Shown here one piece after another: positions 9,636 to 17,591 of a stretch of 64,000 nt of DNA. Origin of the DNA: JAFNAG01 sp963824985 (GTDB lineage Bacteria > Acidobacteriota > UBA6911); contig CAWGRQ010000048.1 in the NCBI GenBank assembly GCA_963824985.1, positions 38,469-102,468 of the forward strand, given 5' to 3'. A model generated the notes under the pieces. It worked only from the letters and a program-made list of their open reading frames with translations. It was not told the origin of the DNA and did not search any database. The translations under genes were made by a program, and so were the position numbers. Position 1 is the stretch's first letter. Every line of letters starts with the position of its first letter.

Positions 9636-10207
9636 CACACAAGCGGGCGTGGGATCTGACCCAGGAGGCCTGGGATTCGTTTCTCGCCCTCCTTGACCCC
9701 GACGAGGAAGAGGCCGGGCGGAAGTACGAATCGCTCCGGCGGAAGCTCATCACGATGTTTCGCAGCCGCCAGTGCATTCCGCCGGAGGACTGGGCCGACG
9801 AAACTCTGGACCGGGCCATACGCAAGTCGCAGGCAGAGCAGATCCAAAACCTTCCATGTTATGTGCTCGGCGTGGCGCGCCGCGTGGCCTCCGAGACGTA
9901 TCGTTCGCATCGAACGGAAGAAATCGACGCGGATGTTCCCGCGCCCCCGCCGGAGGTGGACTCCGCCGCGGAACAGGACCGGCGGATGGACTGCCTCGAG
10001 AAGTGCATGCAAGGCCTTTTCCCCAACGAGCGGGAGCTCATCATCGAGTATTACCGGTATGAGAAGCGCCTGAAGATCCAAACCAAGATGAACATGGCGG
10101 GGAATATGGGGATATCCTCGGGGAACCTCAGGGTCAGGGCCTTCCGCATCCGGCAGCAGCTCGAGAGGTGCGTCAGAGGTTGCGTCAAGGCTTCAGGCAC
10201 AGCGTGA
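9626..10207 (+). CDS. Sigma-70 family (ECF-like) sigma factor
   Basis: 193 residues from the ATG at 9626 (MEVTHKRAWDLTQEAWD), which overlaps the CHAT gene by 10 nt. Region 2-like helices are seen in ALLDPDEEEAGRKYESLRRKL and in DWADETLDRAIRKSQ, then the helix NLPCYVLGVARRVASETYR. The C-terminal part has an atypical region 4: CMQGLFPNERELIIEYYR followed by MGISSGNLRVRAFRIRQQLE, which fits a helix-turn-helix. Divergent factors of this type are common next to CHAT-protein genes. An upstream in-frame start at 9599 exists but would lie deeper inside the CHAT gene. Promoter specificity is unknown. Confidence 0.8.
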   Translation: MEVTHKRAWDLTQEAWDSFLALLDPDEEEAGRKYESLRRKLITMFRSRQCIPPEDWADETLDRAIRKSQAEQIQNLPCYVLGVARRVASETYRSHRTEEIDADVPAPPPEVDSAAEQDRRMDCLEKCMQGLFPNERELIIEYYRYEKRLKIQTKMNMAGNMGISSGNLRVRAFRIRQQLERCVRGCVKASGTA

Positions 10208-10252
10208 AACGTTTTCGCGGTCTCGTCACTATGCATTTGACGGGAGGGCAGC

Positions 10253-11143
10253 GTGCGGCACCAAACGAATAAGGATGAGGTGGCCATCCGGTACCTTCTC
10301 GGGGACCTCTCCGATGAGGAACGGGACCGGATGGAAATGGATTATTTTCAAGATGATGCGCTGCATGAAGAGCTTCTCGCGGTCGAGGAGGAGTTGATCG
10401 GTTCCTACGTCCGCGGGGAACTCACGCCCGAACAGCGAGTGCGCTTCGAGAAAAGGTATCTCGCCGCCGCCGAAGGGCGCGAGAGGGTAGAGTTCGCCAG
10501 AACGCTATCAGGTTATATTGAGTCCATACCTCCGAAAGAAACCCGGAAGACACCCTGGCAGGACTCATGGTTCGCTTTCTTCCGGCAGCTAAGCCTCGCC
10601 CGGCGGTTTGCCGCCATCGCCGCGGCTGCCACAATCCTCGCTTTACCCGCGATCATCATCCTGCGGTCCCGGCAGGGGGAATCTATCGGTCCGGTGGCTT
10701 CGCAAACCACGCTGCCTTCACCGATTCCTGCTCCGGGGCCGCCTGCCATTACCACGCCGCACGCACTGCAGGTCCCGGTTCTGTCGCTTATCCTCTTGCC
10801 CAGGCAACGAGACCTGGCTGCCGGCAATACGCTCCTGGTGCCGCAAGGCGCTTACCAGGTGGATCTCAAGGTAAGGCTGGACGAAGACCTGTATCCGAGC
10901 TATGGCGCGACTCTGGAATCTCCAGATATGCTGCATTTGGGCAGAGCAGACGGCCTGAAGGCTCAGACAACGCCAAAAGGTCTCAGAGAGGTAACGGTTC
11001 GCTTTGCTTCCGGTATCCTGCGTCCCGGAGACTACATCCTGAGACTGATTGGTACGGGACAGCGCGGCGAGACCGAGGAGGTTGGCACCTACAGCTTCAG
11101 CATTGTAGCTGCTAAAGACCAAAGCCCGGAAATCAAGCGCTGA
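10253..11143 (+). CDS. Single-pass membrane protein, probable anti-sigma factor
   Basis: 296 residues from a GTG at 10253, preceded by GGGAGGGCAGC. The acidic N-terminal 110 residues (YLLGDLSDEERDRMEMDYF, then LLAVEEELIGSYVRGELTPE) look like the soluble sigma-binding part of the anti-sigma proteins found beside such sigma factors. It lacks the HxxxCxxC zinc motif of classic ZAS proteins. One transmembrane helix follows at about 118-138, then a proline-rich linker and a beta-rich extracytoplasmic domain of about 130 residues (LLPRQRDLAAGNTLLVPQG onward). Topology would put the C-terminal domain in the same compartment as the exported CHAT protease. The gene lies 45 nt after the sigma factor gene. 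Anti-sigma function is inferred from architecture and context. Confidence 0.65.
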   Translation: MRHQTNKDEVAIRYLLGDLSDEERDRMEMDYFQDDALHEELLAVEEELIGSYVRGELTPEQRVRFEKRYLAAAEGRERVEFARTLSGYIESIPPKETRKTPWQDSWFAFFRQLSLARRFAAIAAAATILALPAIIILRSRQGESIGPVASQTTLPSPIPAPGPPAITTPHALQVPVLSLILLPRQRDLAAGNTLLVPQGAYQVDLKVRLDEDLYPSYGATLESPDMLHLGRADGLKAQTTPKGLREVTVRFASGILRPGDYILRLIGTGQRGETEEVGTYSFSIVAAKDQSPEIKR

Positions 11144-11155
11144 CCGGGATTATTC

Positions 11156-11764
11156 ATGACGACACCTCGTCATACCACCGGTTCTTCCCGTGTACACGAT
11201 TTCACCCGTCAGCCTGCTCTATTGAGGGTGGAAGTGAACCATGCGGCTCTGGTCCTCCAGGCGCAAGGCGGGGACATGGATGCGTACTCGACGCTCGTGG
11301 AGCTGAACTGGGTGAGGCTCGTCCGGTTTGCCCGCTCGGTAACCGGCGATGCCGATGCGGAAGATGTGGTCCAGGACAGCCTGGTGACGGCCTGGGAGAA
11401 GCTGGGCGCCCTCAAAAGCCCCGAAGCTTTCCCCTCCTGGGTGCTGCGGATCGTGGCCCGGGTGGCCTTCCGGCACGCACGCCGGCGCTTCCGGTTCACG
11501 CCGCTGGCGGCGGCGGAGAATCTGAGTGACCCCGGCAGCGACCGGGACCGGGAGTCGATTGACGTGGAACATGTGCTTTCGCTATTGCCGCCGCGGCAAC
11601 GCGCCGTGATGCACCTGACCGTGATCGAGGGGATGAGCGACAGCGAAATCGGCGCCTCGCTGGGCATTGCCGCCGCCTCGGTCCGCTCGCACCGGCGCCG
11701 CGCCCGGGAGACGCTCCTGCCGGCATTGCGGCGGATGGAACTTCAGGGAGGAACCGAATCATGA
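11156..11764 (+). CDS. ECF sigma factor (second of the cluster)
   Basis: 202 residues from the ATG at 11156. Canonical ECF layout: region 2 with DAYSTLVELNWVRLVRFARS and DADAEDVVQDSLVTAWEKL, and region 4 with LLPPRQRAVMHLTVIEGMSD, then EIGASLGIAAASVRSHRRRA (helix-turn-helix). The first 20-25 residues are not typical; a GTG at 11234 with GAGGGTGG-like sequence upstream gives an equally plausible shorter start. The gene begins 12 nt after the anti-sigma-like gene and ends overlapping the next gene by 4 nt (ATGA). Confidence 0.9.
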   Translation: MTTPRHTTGSSRVHDFTRQPALLRVEVNHAALVLQAQGGDMDAYSTLVELNWVRLVRFARSVTGDADAEDVVQDSLVTAWEKLGALKSPEAFPSWVLRIVARVAFRHARRRFRFTPLAAAENLSDPGSDRDRESIDVEHVLSLLPPRQRAVMHLTVIEGMSDSEIGASLGIAAASVRSHRRRARETLLPALRRMELQGGTES

Positions 11765-12099
11765 ACCCGATGGGAAATCCCGAGATCGAGAAGAAGTTCG
11801 AAGAAGCCTGGAATCGTTGGGTGGCACGTCCGCCCCGGCAGTCTCCTGCCGAAGCTGCCCTGCGTGTGGCTCGGCGTGCCTGCGAACGGCCTGCTCGTCG
11901 CCTGCCGGTCTGGCTATACCCGGCCGCGGCCGCAGTCGTCATCCTGATATCCGGCATTACTCTGCTCCGAATCGACAAGGCCGTGGTGGCGCCTTCCGAC
12001 AGGCCGAGCATCCAGGAAACCGTTCCTCTTGGGGAGGGGCAAGTCCTGATCTGGCTCGATCGGAATACTCCGCTGTACATGACATTTCAAAACCCCTGA
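11761..12099 (+). CDS. Small membrane protein, probable partner (anti-sigma) of the preceding sigma factor
   Basis: 112 residues; the ATG overlaps the sigma factor stop as ATGA and follows GGGAGGAACC. The N-terminal 50 residues are soluble and charged (NPEIEKKFEEAWNRWVARPP). One membrane helix is at about 50-68 (VWLYPAAAAVVILISGITLL). The C-terminus is about 40 extracytoplasmic residues ending in YMTFQNP. Short, single-pass proteins translationally coupled to an ECF factor are usually its antagonist. No zinc-binding motif is seen, so the role rests on position and topology. Confidence 0.65.
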   Translation: MNPMGNPEIEKKFEEAWNRWVARPPRQSPAEAALRVARRACERPARRLPVWLYPAAAAVVILISGITLLRIDKAVVAPSDRPSIQETVPLGEGQVLIWLDRNTPLYMTFQNP

Positions 12100-12121
12100 G
12101 CGGGCTCGACGGAGGGACGTC

Positions 12122-12988
12122 ATGAAAATCTCTATGGGAACCGTTGCTTTGAGCGTTTTGCTCCTCGGCGTCACGGGGCCGGGAAGGCTTATGGGACAAA
12201 CCGTATCCGAAGAATCCGTTGTTACCGGATTCACGGTCGTGATCGGTTTCCCCACAGGCCCGCAATCGGCGACCGGCGGAGCCTTGCTGGTGCCCGGAAC
12301 AGTCATCCCGCTGGTTTCGGAATCCGGAACGGCCAGTGAAACTGTCCGGCGTGACGCGGCCATGAAGGGACTCTCCTTCAGCAAGGCAGTCGAAAAGCTA
12401 TGGGCTACCTTCCGCCTCGACCCGGGCCGGCAATTGCAGGAAACCACCACCATCTCCGGCGCCGCCGGTAAGACTCTGCCGGTCGCGGTCCCGCAGGAAG
12501 CAAACATCGGCATCGCGGTAACCCTCGTCAGTTTCGATGATAAGACCGCGGCCTATCGCGTCATCTTCCGGCAGGGGGAAAAGGTGCTGGCGGATTCCCC
12601 GGTCAATGTCAGTCGGGGCGGGCGCGCCGTGGTAGGTGGCATGGATGGGGAGGCCGCCCCGTATATCTTCCTGTTCATTGAACCGGAAGGCGCCGGCGGT
12701 TCGCAATCGACTCCGGGAGTCACCAAACCGGTGATGGTCCGCAATACCAACCCCAGTTACCCGGAATCTGCCCGCAAAGATAAAGTCATGGGGACGGTGG
12801 TGCTCGATCTTCTGATCGATGCCCGAGGGGGTGTCCAGGAGATAAATGTGATCGAGAGCCCGGATGCACGGCTTTCGGAAGCCGCGGTTGCCGCCGTCCG
12901 GCAATGGCAGTTTGAGCCGGCACGCTTGCCGGATGGCAGGGCGGTTGCCGTGTTCAGCACCATTTCCGTTCGATTCTGGCTGAAGTAG
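12122..12988 (+). CDS. Exported protein with TonB C-terminal domain
   Basis: 288 residues with a signal peptide (MKISMGTVALSVLLLGVTG, cleaved near LMGQ). GGAGGGACGTC precedes the ATG. The N-terminal 180 residues are of unknown type. The last 90 residues are a TonB C-terminal (energy-transducing) domain: PVMVRNTNPSYPESARKDKV, then GTVVLDLLIDARGGVQEINV and the end AVRQWQFEPARLPDG. It lacks the N-terminal membrane anchor of true TonB, so it probably acts as a periplasmic adaptor rather than coupling to ExbBD. It sits 22 nt after the small membrane protein gene in the same orientation, so it belongs to the sigma-factor cluster. Confidence 0.75.
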   Translation: MKISMGTVALSVLLLGVTGPGRLMGQTVSEESVVTGFTVVIGFPTGPQSATGGALLVPGTVIPLVSESGTASETVRRDAAMKGLSFSKAVEKLWATFRLDPGRQLQETTTISGAAGKTLPVAVPQEANIGIAVTLVSFDDKTAAYRVIFRQGEKVLADSPVNVSRGGRAVVGGMDGEAAPYIFLFIEPEGAGGSQSTPGVTKPVMVRNTNPSYPESARKDKVMGTVVLDLLIDARGGVQEINVIESPDARLSEAAVAAVRQWQFEPARLPDGRAVAVFSTISVRFWLK

Positions 12989-13038
12989 GGCGCGGCCATG
13001 ATATCATCTCGGGCGATCCGGCACTTTCGGGAGGAACC

Positions 13039-13758
13039 ATGGCCTTGCGATTCCTGTTATCCTGTTTGGGCCTGCTCGCATTCGCCCCCGTTTCGGGCGC
13101 ACAGACCTCCGGAGAAATCCTCAAGCTCTCCAATGGAACGGAGTTGCGTTTCGGCCTTGCAGCGCCGAAGGCTATCGGCAAAAACCAGCCGGTGCCGCTC
13201 GTGATCGCCCTTCATTTTGGATATTCCGGCACTCGCCCGTCTCCGGGTTATGGGCAGGAATTTCTGGCCCTGCTGGTGGAACCGGCACTCCGAAAGCTTG
13301 AGGCCGTCATGGCCGCCCCCGACTGTCCCGATCGGAACTGGACCAGCGAAAAGAGTGAGCAGGCCGTCATGGAATTGATTGCTCACCTGGAGTCGCGTTT
13401 CCCGGTGGACCGGTCGAAAGTTGTCGTCACCGGGTTCAGCCTGGGCGGATTCGGCACCTGGTACATGGCTGCGCGCCACCCCGAGGTTTTTTGCGCGGCA
13501 ATCCCTGTGGCCGGCCGCCCGCAACCGGAATTGATCGACAAAATCGATCACCTTTCCCTGTTTGTGATTCACAGCCGCAAGGACACGGTGGTGCCCATTG
13601 GTCCCACCGAAGCCGCGGTCGCGGCGCTGAAGAAGAGGGGAGTTCCGGTGGAATTCATGGTTATTGCCGGCCTGAGCCACTATGAAACACCGGCCTATGT
13701 TGAATACCTTGCCCGTGCCGTCCCCTGGCTCAAGCGCATCTGGGAGAAGGGGCCCTGA
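13039..13758 (+). CDS. Exported alpha/beta hydrolase (carboxylesterase / dienelactone hydrolase-like)
   Basis: 239 residues with a signal peptide (MALRFLLSCLGLLAFAPVS, cleaved near SGAQ). GGGAGGAACC precedes the ATG. The alpha/beta hydrolase triad is visible: nucleophile Ser in GFSLGGFG, Asp in HSRKDTVVP and His in GLSHYETPAY. Overall length and the segment ALHFGYSGT match secreted phospholipase/carboxylesterase-type hydrolases, often annotated as prolyl oligopeptidase-like. The substrate cannot be told. It starts 50 nt after the TonB-C gene and may be the last gene of that operon. Confidence 0.8.
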   Translation: MALRFLLSCLGLLAFAPVSGAQTSGEILKLSNGTELRFGLAAPKAIGKNQPVPLVIALHFGYSGTRPSPGYGQEFLALLVEPALRKLEAVMAAPDCPDRNWTSEKSEQAVMELIAHLESRFPVDRSKVVVTGFSLGGFGTWYMAARHPEVFCAAIPVAGRPQPELIDKIDHLSLFVIHSRKDTVVPIGPTEAAVAALKKRGVPVEFMVIAGLSHYETPAYVEYLARAVPWLKRIWEKGP

Positions 13759-13939
13759 TCCAAGCATGATGCAAGTCGGCTCGGAAATTCACGTATGGCA
13801 AAAAGCCGGCGCGTTTGAACATCGATCTTTCGTGCCGCGCCCTCGAGTTGTTTCAATGCCTCCCGATTGACGGGCTCCCGGCATCTGACTACAATGCGCA
13901 CAGACGCCGAGTATCGTCACCACATCGGGAGAATCATTC

Positions 13940-16402
13940 ATGCAGGAATTCGAAAAGCTGGGCACCTTCTATCTGGGGCGCGAATACGACCTGAAGAGCG
14001 GAACCCCCATCGACAATCTGATTCTCTACGATTCCAGGGATCTGGTCACCCATGCCGTGTGCGTCGGCATGACCGGGAGCGGCAAGACCGGCCTGGGCAT
14101 CGCCCTCCTGGAGGAAGCCGCAATCGACAACATTCCGGCCATCATCATCGATCCCAAGGGTGATCTTGCCAACCTGATGCTCACGTTCCCGAAGCTGCGC
14201 GGCGAGGATTTCCTCCCCTGGATCAACATCGAGGATGCTCAGAAAAAAGGGCTCACACCTCAGGCCTATGCCGGTCAGCAGGCCGAACTGTGGCAAAAGG
14301 GGCTGGCCGGGTGGGGGCAGGACGGCAATCGGATCCAGCGCCTGCGGGATGCCGCCGATGTGGTGATCTACACGCCGGGGAGCAGCGCGGGACTCCCGGT
14401 TTCGATTCTCAAATCTTTCTCCGTCCCCGAGCCGGCGGTTCGCGAAGACGGAGAGTTGCTGCGGGAACGGGTGGGCACAACCGTCACCAGTTTGCTCGGC
14501 CTGATCGGCATGGAATCCGATCCCCTGCAGAGCCGCGAGCACATTCTGCTCTCCACGATCATCGATTGGTCCTGGAAGCAAGGGCAGGACCTGGGCTTGC
14601 CCGCACTCATCCAGCACCTGCAGACGCCGCCGGTCTCGAAGATCGGCGTGCTGGATCTGGAGACGTTTTACCCGTCGAAGGATCGTTTTGCCCTCGTGAT
14701 GGCGCTCAACAACCTGCTGGCCTCTCCCGGCTTCGATTCCTGGATGGAGGGGGAACCTCTCGATATCGCAAGCCTGCTGCACGGCGCCTCGGGCAAACCC
14801 CGGCTCGCCATTTTTTCGATCGCGCATCTGAACGACGCCGAACGGATGTTTTTTGTGTCGCTGCTTCTGAACCAGGTGCTGGGCTGGATGCGCGCCCAGC
14901 CGGGGACCACCAGCCTGCGCGCGCTGCTGTACATGGACGAGATTTTCGGCTACTTCCCACCGGTGGCCAATCCGCCTTCGAAACGCCCGTTGTTGACCCT
15001 GCTCAAGCAGGGGAGAGCCTTCGGCCTCGGCGTGGTGCTGGCGACCCAAAATCCGGTGGATCTGGATTACAAGGGGCTGTCCAACACCGGAACCTGGTTC
15101 ATCGGCAGGCTGCAGACGGATCGGGACAAACAGCGCGTCCTGGACGGCCTGGAAGGTGCGGCTGCCGGATCAGGACCCGGGTTCAACCGGCAGCGCATGG
15201 AGCAGGTCCTGGCCGGGCTGGGCAGCCGCGTTTTTTTGATGCACAACACACACGAGGACGCGCCGGTGGTTTTCGAGTCGAGATGGGCTCTTTCCTACCT
15301 GCGCGGGCCGCTGACCCGCGACCAGATCAAAGTGCTGATGCACGCACAACGGACCGCGATGCTGGAAAGCGCGCCGGCTGCACCGGTTGGGGCGCCGACG
15401 CCCGCTCCCCCATCAGGCATCGCGGCCCCGGTTCCGGGACCGTCTGCGGCACCTCGGCCCTCCCTGTCTCCTGACGTGCCGCAGGTTTTCATCCCCGCGC
15501 GCGGCAGCGCTCCCGCCGGAGCACGACTGGTCTATCGCCCCGCCATCCTGGGTGCAGCCAGGGTGAATTTCGCCGACACCCGAATGAATCTGGACGTCAC
15601 CCGTGATGTCATCTACACCACGCCGGTGACCGATCAGGCCGTTCCTGTTTCCTGGGACAACGCCCAGGCTGCGGATTTTTCCGTGTCGGATCTGGAGCGG
15701 GAGCCTCAGGTAACGGCCCACTTCGCCGAACTACCCCAGGAGGCCGGCAGGGCGAAAAACTACACCGCATGGAGCAAGGCATACCAGTCGTGGCTCTATG
15801 GCACTATAACCCTGCAGGTATGGCAGAGCCCGAGCTCGAAGGAGGTGTCGCTCCCGGGCGAATCCGAGAGGGACTTCCGGGTCCGGCTGCAGCAGACCGC
15901 CCGCGAGCAGCGTGATCAGATCGTTGCCGGAATCCGGCAAAAATATGCCTCCCGAGCTTCGTCGCTGCAGGAGCGCATTCGCCGGGCCCAGGAGTCGGTG
16001 GCGCGCGAGCAGGCGCAGGCCAAACAGCAGCAGTTTCAGACGGCGATCTCGTTCGGCACCACTTTGCTGGGCGCCGTGCTGGGACGCAAGGCCGTCAGCG
16101 CCGCGACCATCGGCCGGGCAACCACGGCGGCGCGAGGCGTCAGCCGGTCAATGAAGGAGCGGCAGGATGTGGGCCGGGCAACCGAGACGGCGGCTCAACT
16201 GCAGCAGCAGTTGTCCGATTTGAACGCCGAGGCCGAGGCGGCAATTGCCGAACTTCAGTCAAGAGTCGATCCCCTGGTGGAAGCACTTGAAACCATCACG
16301 ATCAAGCCGAAAAAAACGAACATTTCCATTCAACTGGTCGCGCTTGGGTGGGCGCCCTTTTGGCACGATGAGCGCGGATCGGCAACGCCGGCGTGGACCT
16401 GA
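13940..16402 (+). CDS. HerA-like P-loop ATPase (DUF853-type) with C-terminal coiled coil
   Basis: 820 residues; the ATG follows GGGAGAATC. Walker A is GMTGSGKT at residues 43-50. Walker B is LLYMDEIFG with Asp333-Glu334. The stretch AFGLGVVLATQNPVDLDYKG matches sensor regions of the HerA/FtsK superfamily. Residues about 475-530 are a low-complexity Ala/Pro linker. From about 645 to 800 there is a long coiled coil containing a small glycine/alanine hydrophobic patch (TTLLGAVLGRKAVSA), which could be a membrane hairpin. Relatives are hexameric DNA or protein translocases. No partner nuclease (NurA) or pilus gene is adjacent, so the role is open. Confidence 0.8.
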   Translation: MQEFEKLGTFYLGREYDLKSGTPIDNLILYDSRDLVTHAVCVGMTGSGKTGLGIALLEEAAIDNIPAIIIDPKGDLANLMLTFPKLRGEDFLPWINIEDAQKKGLTPQAYAGQQAELWQKGLAGWGQDGNRIQRLRDAADVVIYTPGSSAGLPVSILKSFSVPEPAVREDGELLRERVGTTVTSLLGLIGMESDPLQSREHILLSTIIDWSWKQGQDLGLPALIQHLQTPPVSKIGVLDLETFYPSKDRFALVMALNNLLASPGFDSWMEGEPLDIASLLHGASGKPRLAIFSIAHLNDAERMFFVSLLLNQVLGWMRAQPGTTSLRALLYMDEIFGYFPPVANPPSKRPLLTLLKQGRAFGLGVVLATQNPVDLDYKGLSNTGTWFIGRLQTDRDKQRVLDGLEGAAAGSGPGFNRQRMEQVLAGLGSRVFLMHNTHEDAPVVFESRWALSYLRGPLTRDQIKVLMHAQRTAMLESAPAAPVGAPTPAPPSGIAAPVPGPSAAPRPSLSPDVPQVFIPARGSAPAGARLVYRPAILGAARVNFADTRMNLDVTRDVIYTTPVTDQAVPVSWDNAQAADFSVSDLEREPQVTAHFAELPQEAGRAKNYTAWSKAYQSWLYGTITLQVWQSPSSKEVSLPGESERDFRVRLQQTAREQRDQIVAGIRQKYASRASSLQERIRRAQESVAREQAQAKQQQFQTAISFGTTLLGAVLGRKAVSAATIGRATTAARGVSRSMKERQDVGRATETAAQLQQQLSDLNAEAEAAIAELQSRVDPLVEALETITIKPKKTNISIQLVALGWAPFWHDERGSATPAWT

Positions 16403-16491
16403 CGACCTCTCTTCATCAATAAAGCGGATTGGCATGCCATATTTCGTGTCATTCCAGTCGGCGTCACCGTACTCTTGAACCGGAAGATCCT

Positions 16492-17490
16492 ATGGAACGT
16501 ATCTCGATCATTGGCGCCGGCAGCTGGGGAACCGCTCTGGCGATCTCCCTGGCGCGCGCGGGTCGGCCGGTCACGCTGTGGGCCTATGAGCCCGAAGTCG
16601 TCGACAGCATCCGCGTGCACCGCGAAAACATCCTGTTTCTTCCAGGCGCCATCCTGCCGCCTCAGATTGAGGCGACCAATGATTTAAAGACGGCGCTCGC
16701 CGGCGCCGGCACGGTGCTCACCGTCATGCCCTCCCACTTCTGCCGGAGTTTGTTCGAGCGGATGATCCACTGGCTGAAGCCGGAAATGATCTTCGTAAGC
16801 GCCACCAAGGGGATCGACTGCGATCGGCTGATGCGCATGAGCGAAATCATTCGCACGGCGCTCACACCCCGGTTCGAGCCGCACCTGTGTGTGCTCTCCG
16901 GACCGAGCTTTGCCAAGGAAGTGGCGCATGGCGATCCCACGGCCGTCGTGGTGGCCTCGGCGGACCGCGGCGTGGCGCTGCAGGTCCAGAAAGAGTTTTC
17001 CTCCCGAACCCTGCGGCTGTATACCTCGAACGACGTGGTCGGCGTCGAAATGGGCGGCGCGCTCAAGAACGTGATTGCCATTGCGGCCGGGGTCATCGAA
17101 GGGTTGGGACTCGGCCATAATGCCATGGCAGCCCTGTTGACCCGTGGACTCGCCGAAATGACGAGACTGGCCTGCGCTTGCGGCGCCCGAAGAGAAACCA
17201 TGGCCGGTCTCGCCGGCGTCGGCGACCTGACTCTGACCTGCACCGGCAGCCTCAGCCGCAACCGCAGCGTCGGCGTCGAGCTCGGCAAGGGGAGGAAACT
17301 GGCGGACATCATCAATTCCATGCGCATGGTCGCGGAAGGGGTAAAAACCACACGCGCGACGCTGGCGCTGGCGGAACGGCATCATGTTGATGTACCCATT
17401 ACTTTCCAGGTAAGCCGTATCCTGGAAGGCGAGGTTTCCCCGCATGAGGCCATTAGGGAATTGATGGAGCGATCCCTGAAAGAAGAATGA
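16492..17490 (+). CDS. gpsA: Glycerol-3-phosphate dehydrogenase [NAD(P)+]
   Basis: 332 residues, the usual GpsA length. It makes sn-glycerol 3-phosphate from dihydroxyacetone phosphate for phospholipid synthesis, in the cytoplasm. The start at 16492 (MERISIIGAGSWGTALAISL) gives the Rossmann motif GAGSWGTA at once; the frame is open 21 codons upstream, but GGAAG sits just before this ATG. Further family marks are LSGPSFAKEVAHGDPTAVVV, the active-site Lys in EMGGALKNVIAIAAG, and GVGDLTLTCTGSLSRNR. The stop overlaps a possible upstream start of the sirtuin frame, so both are likely co-transcribed. Confidence 0.97.
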   Translation: MERISIIGAGSWGTALAISLARAGRPVTLWAYEPEVVDSIRVHRENILFLPGAILPPQIEATNDLKTALAGAGTVLTVMPSHFCRSLFERMIHWLKPEMIFVSATKGIDCDRLMRMSEIIRTALTPRFEPHLCVLSGPSFAKEVAHGDPTAVVVASADRGVALQVQKEFSSRTLRLYTSNDVVGVEMGGALKNVIAIAAGVIEGLGLGHNAMAALLTRGLAEMTRLACACGARRETMAGLAGVGDLTLTCTGSLSRNRSVGVELGKGRKLADIINSMRMVAEGVKTTRATLALAERHHVDVPITFQVSRILEGEVSPHEAIRELMERSLKEE

Positions 17491-17591
17491 CGCGGGGCAG
17501 CGGGTTCGGTGGCCATGCCGGATTGCGCTCCGCACCATGCGGTTGCGGCGCTGCCTGGACAGGGCGGCGCGGGCGAAAGGAATTCGATTCA

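Noticed and set aside
5757..11143. Type III-E CRISPR (Craspase) locus
   Set aside because: TPR-CHAT and a sigma factor are present, but there is no gRAMP effector, no cas1/2 and no repeat array; the CHAT protein is also exported.
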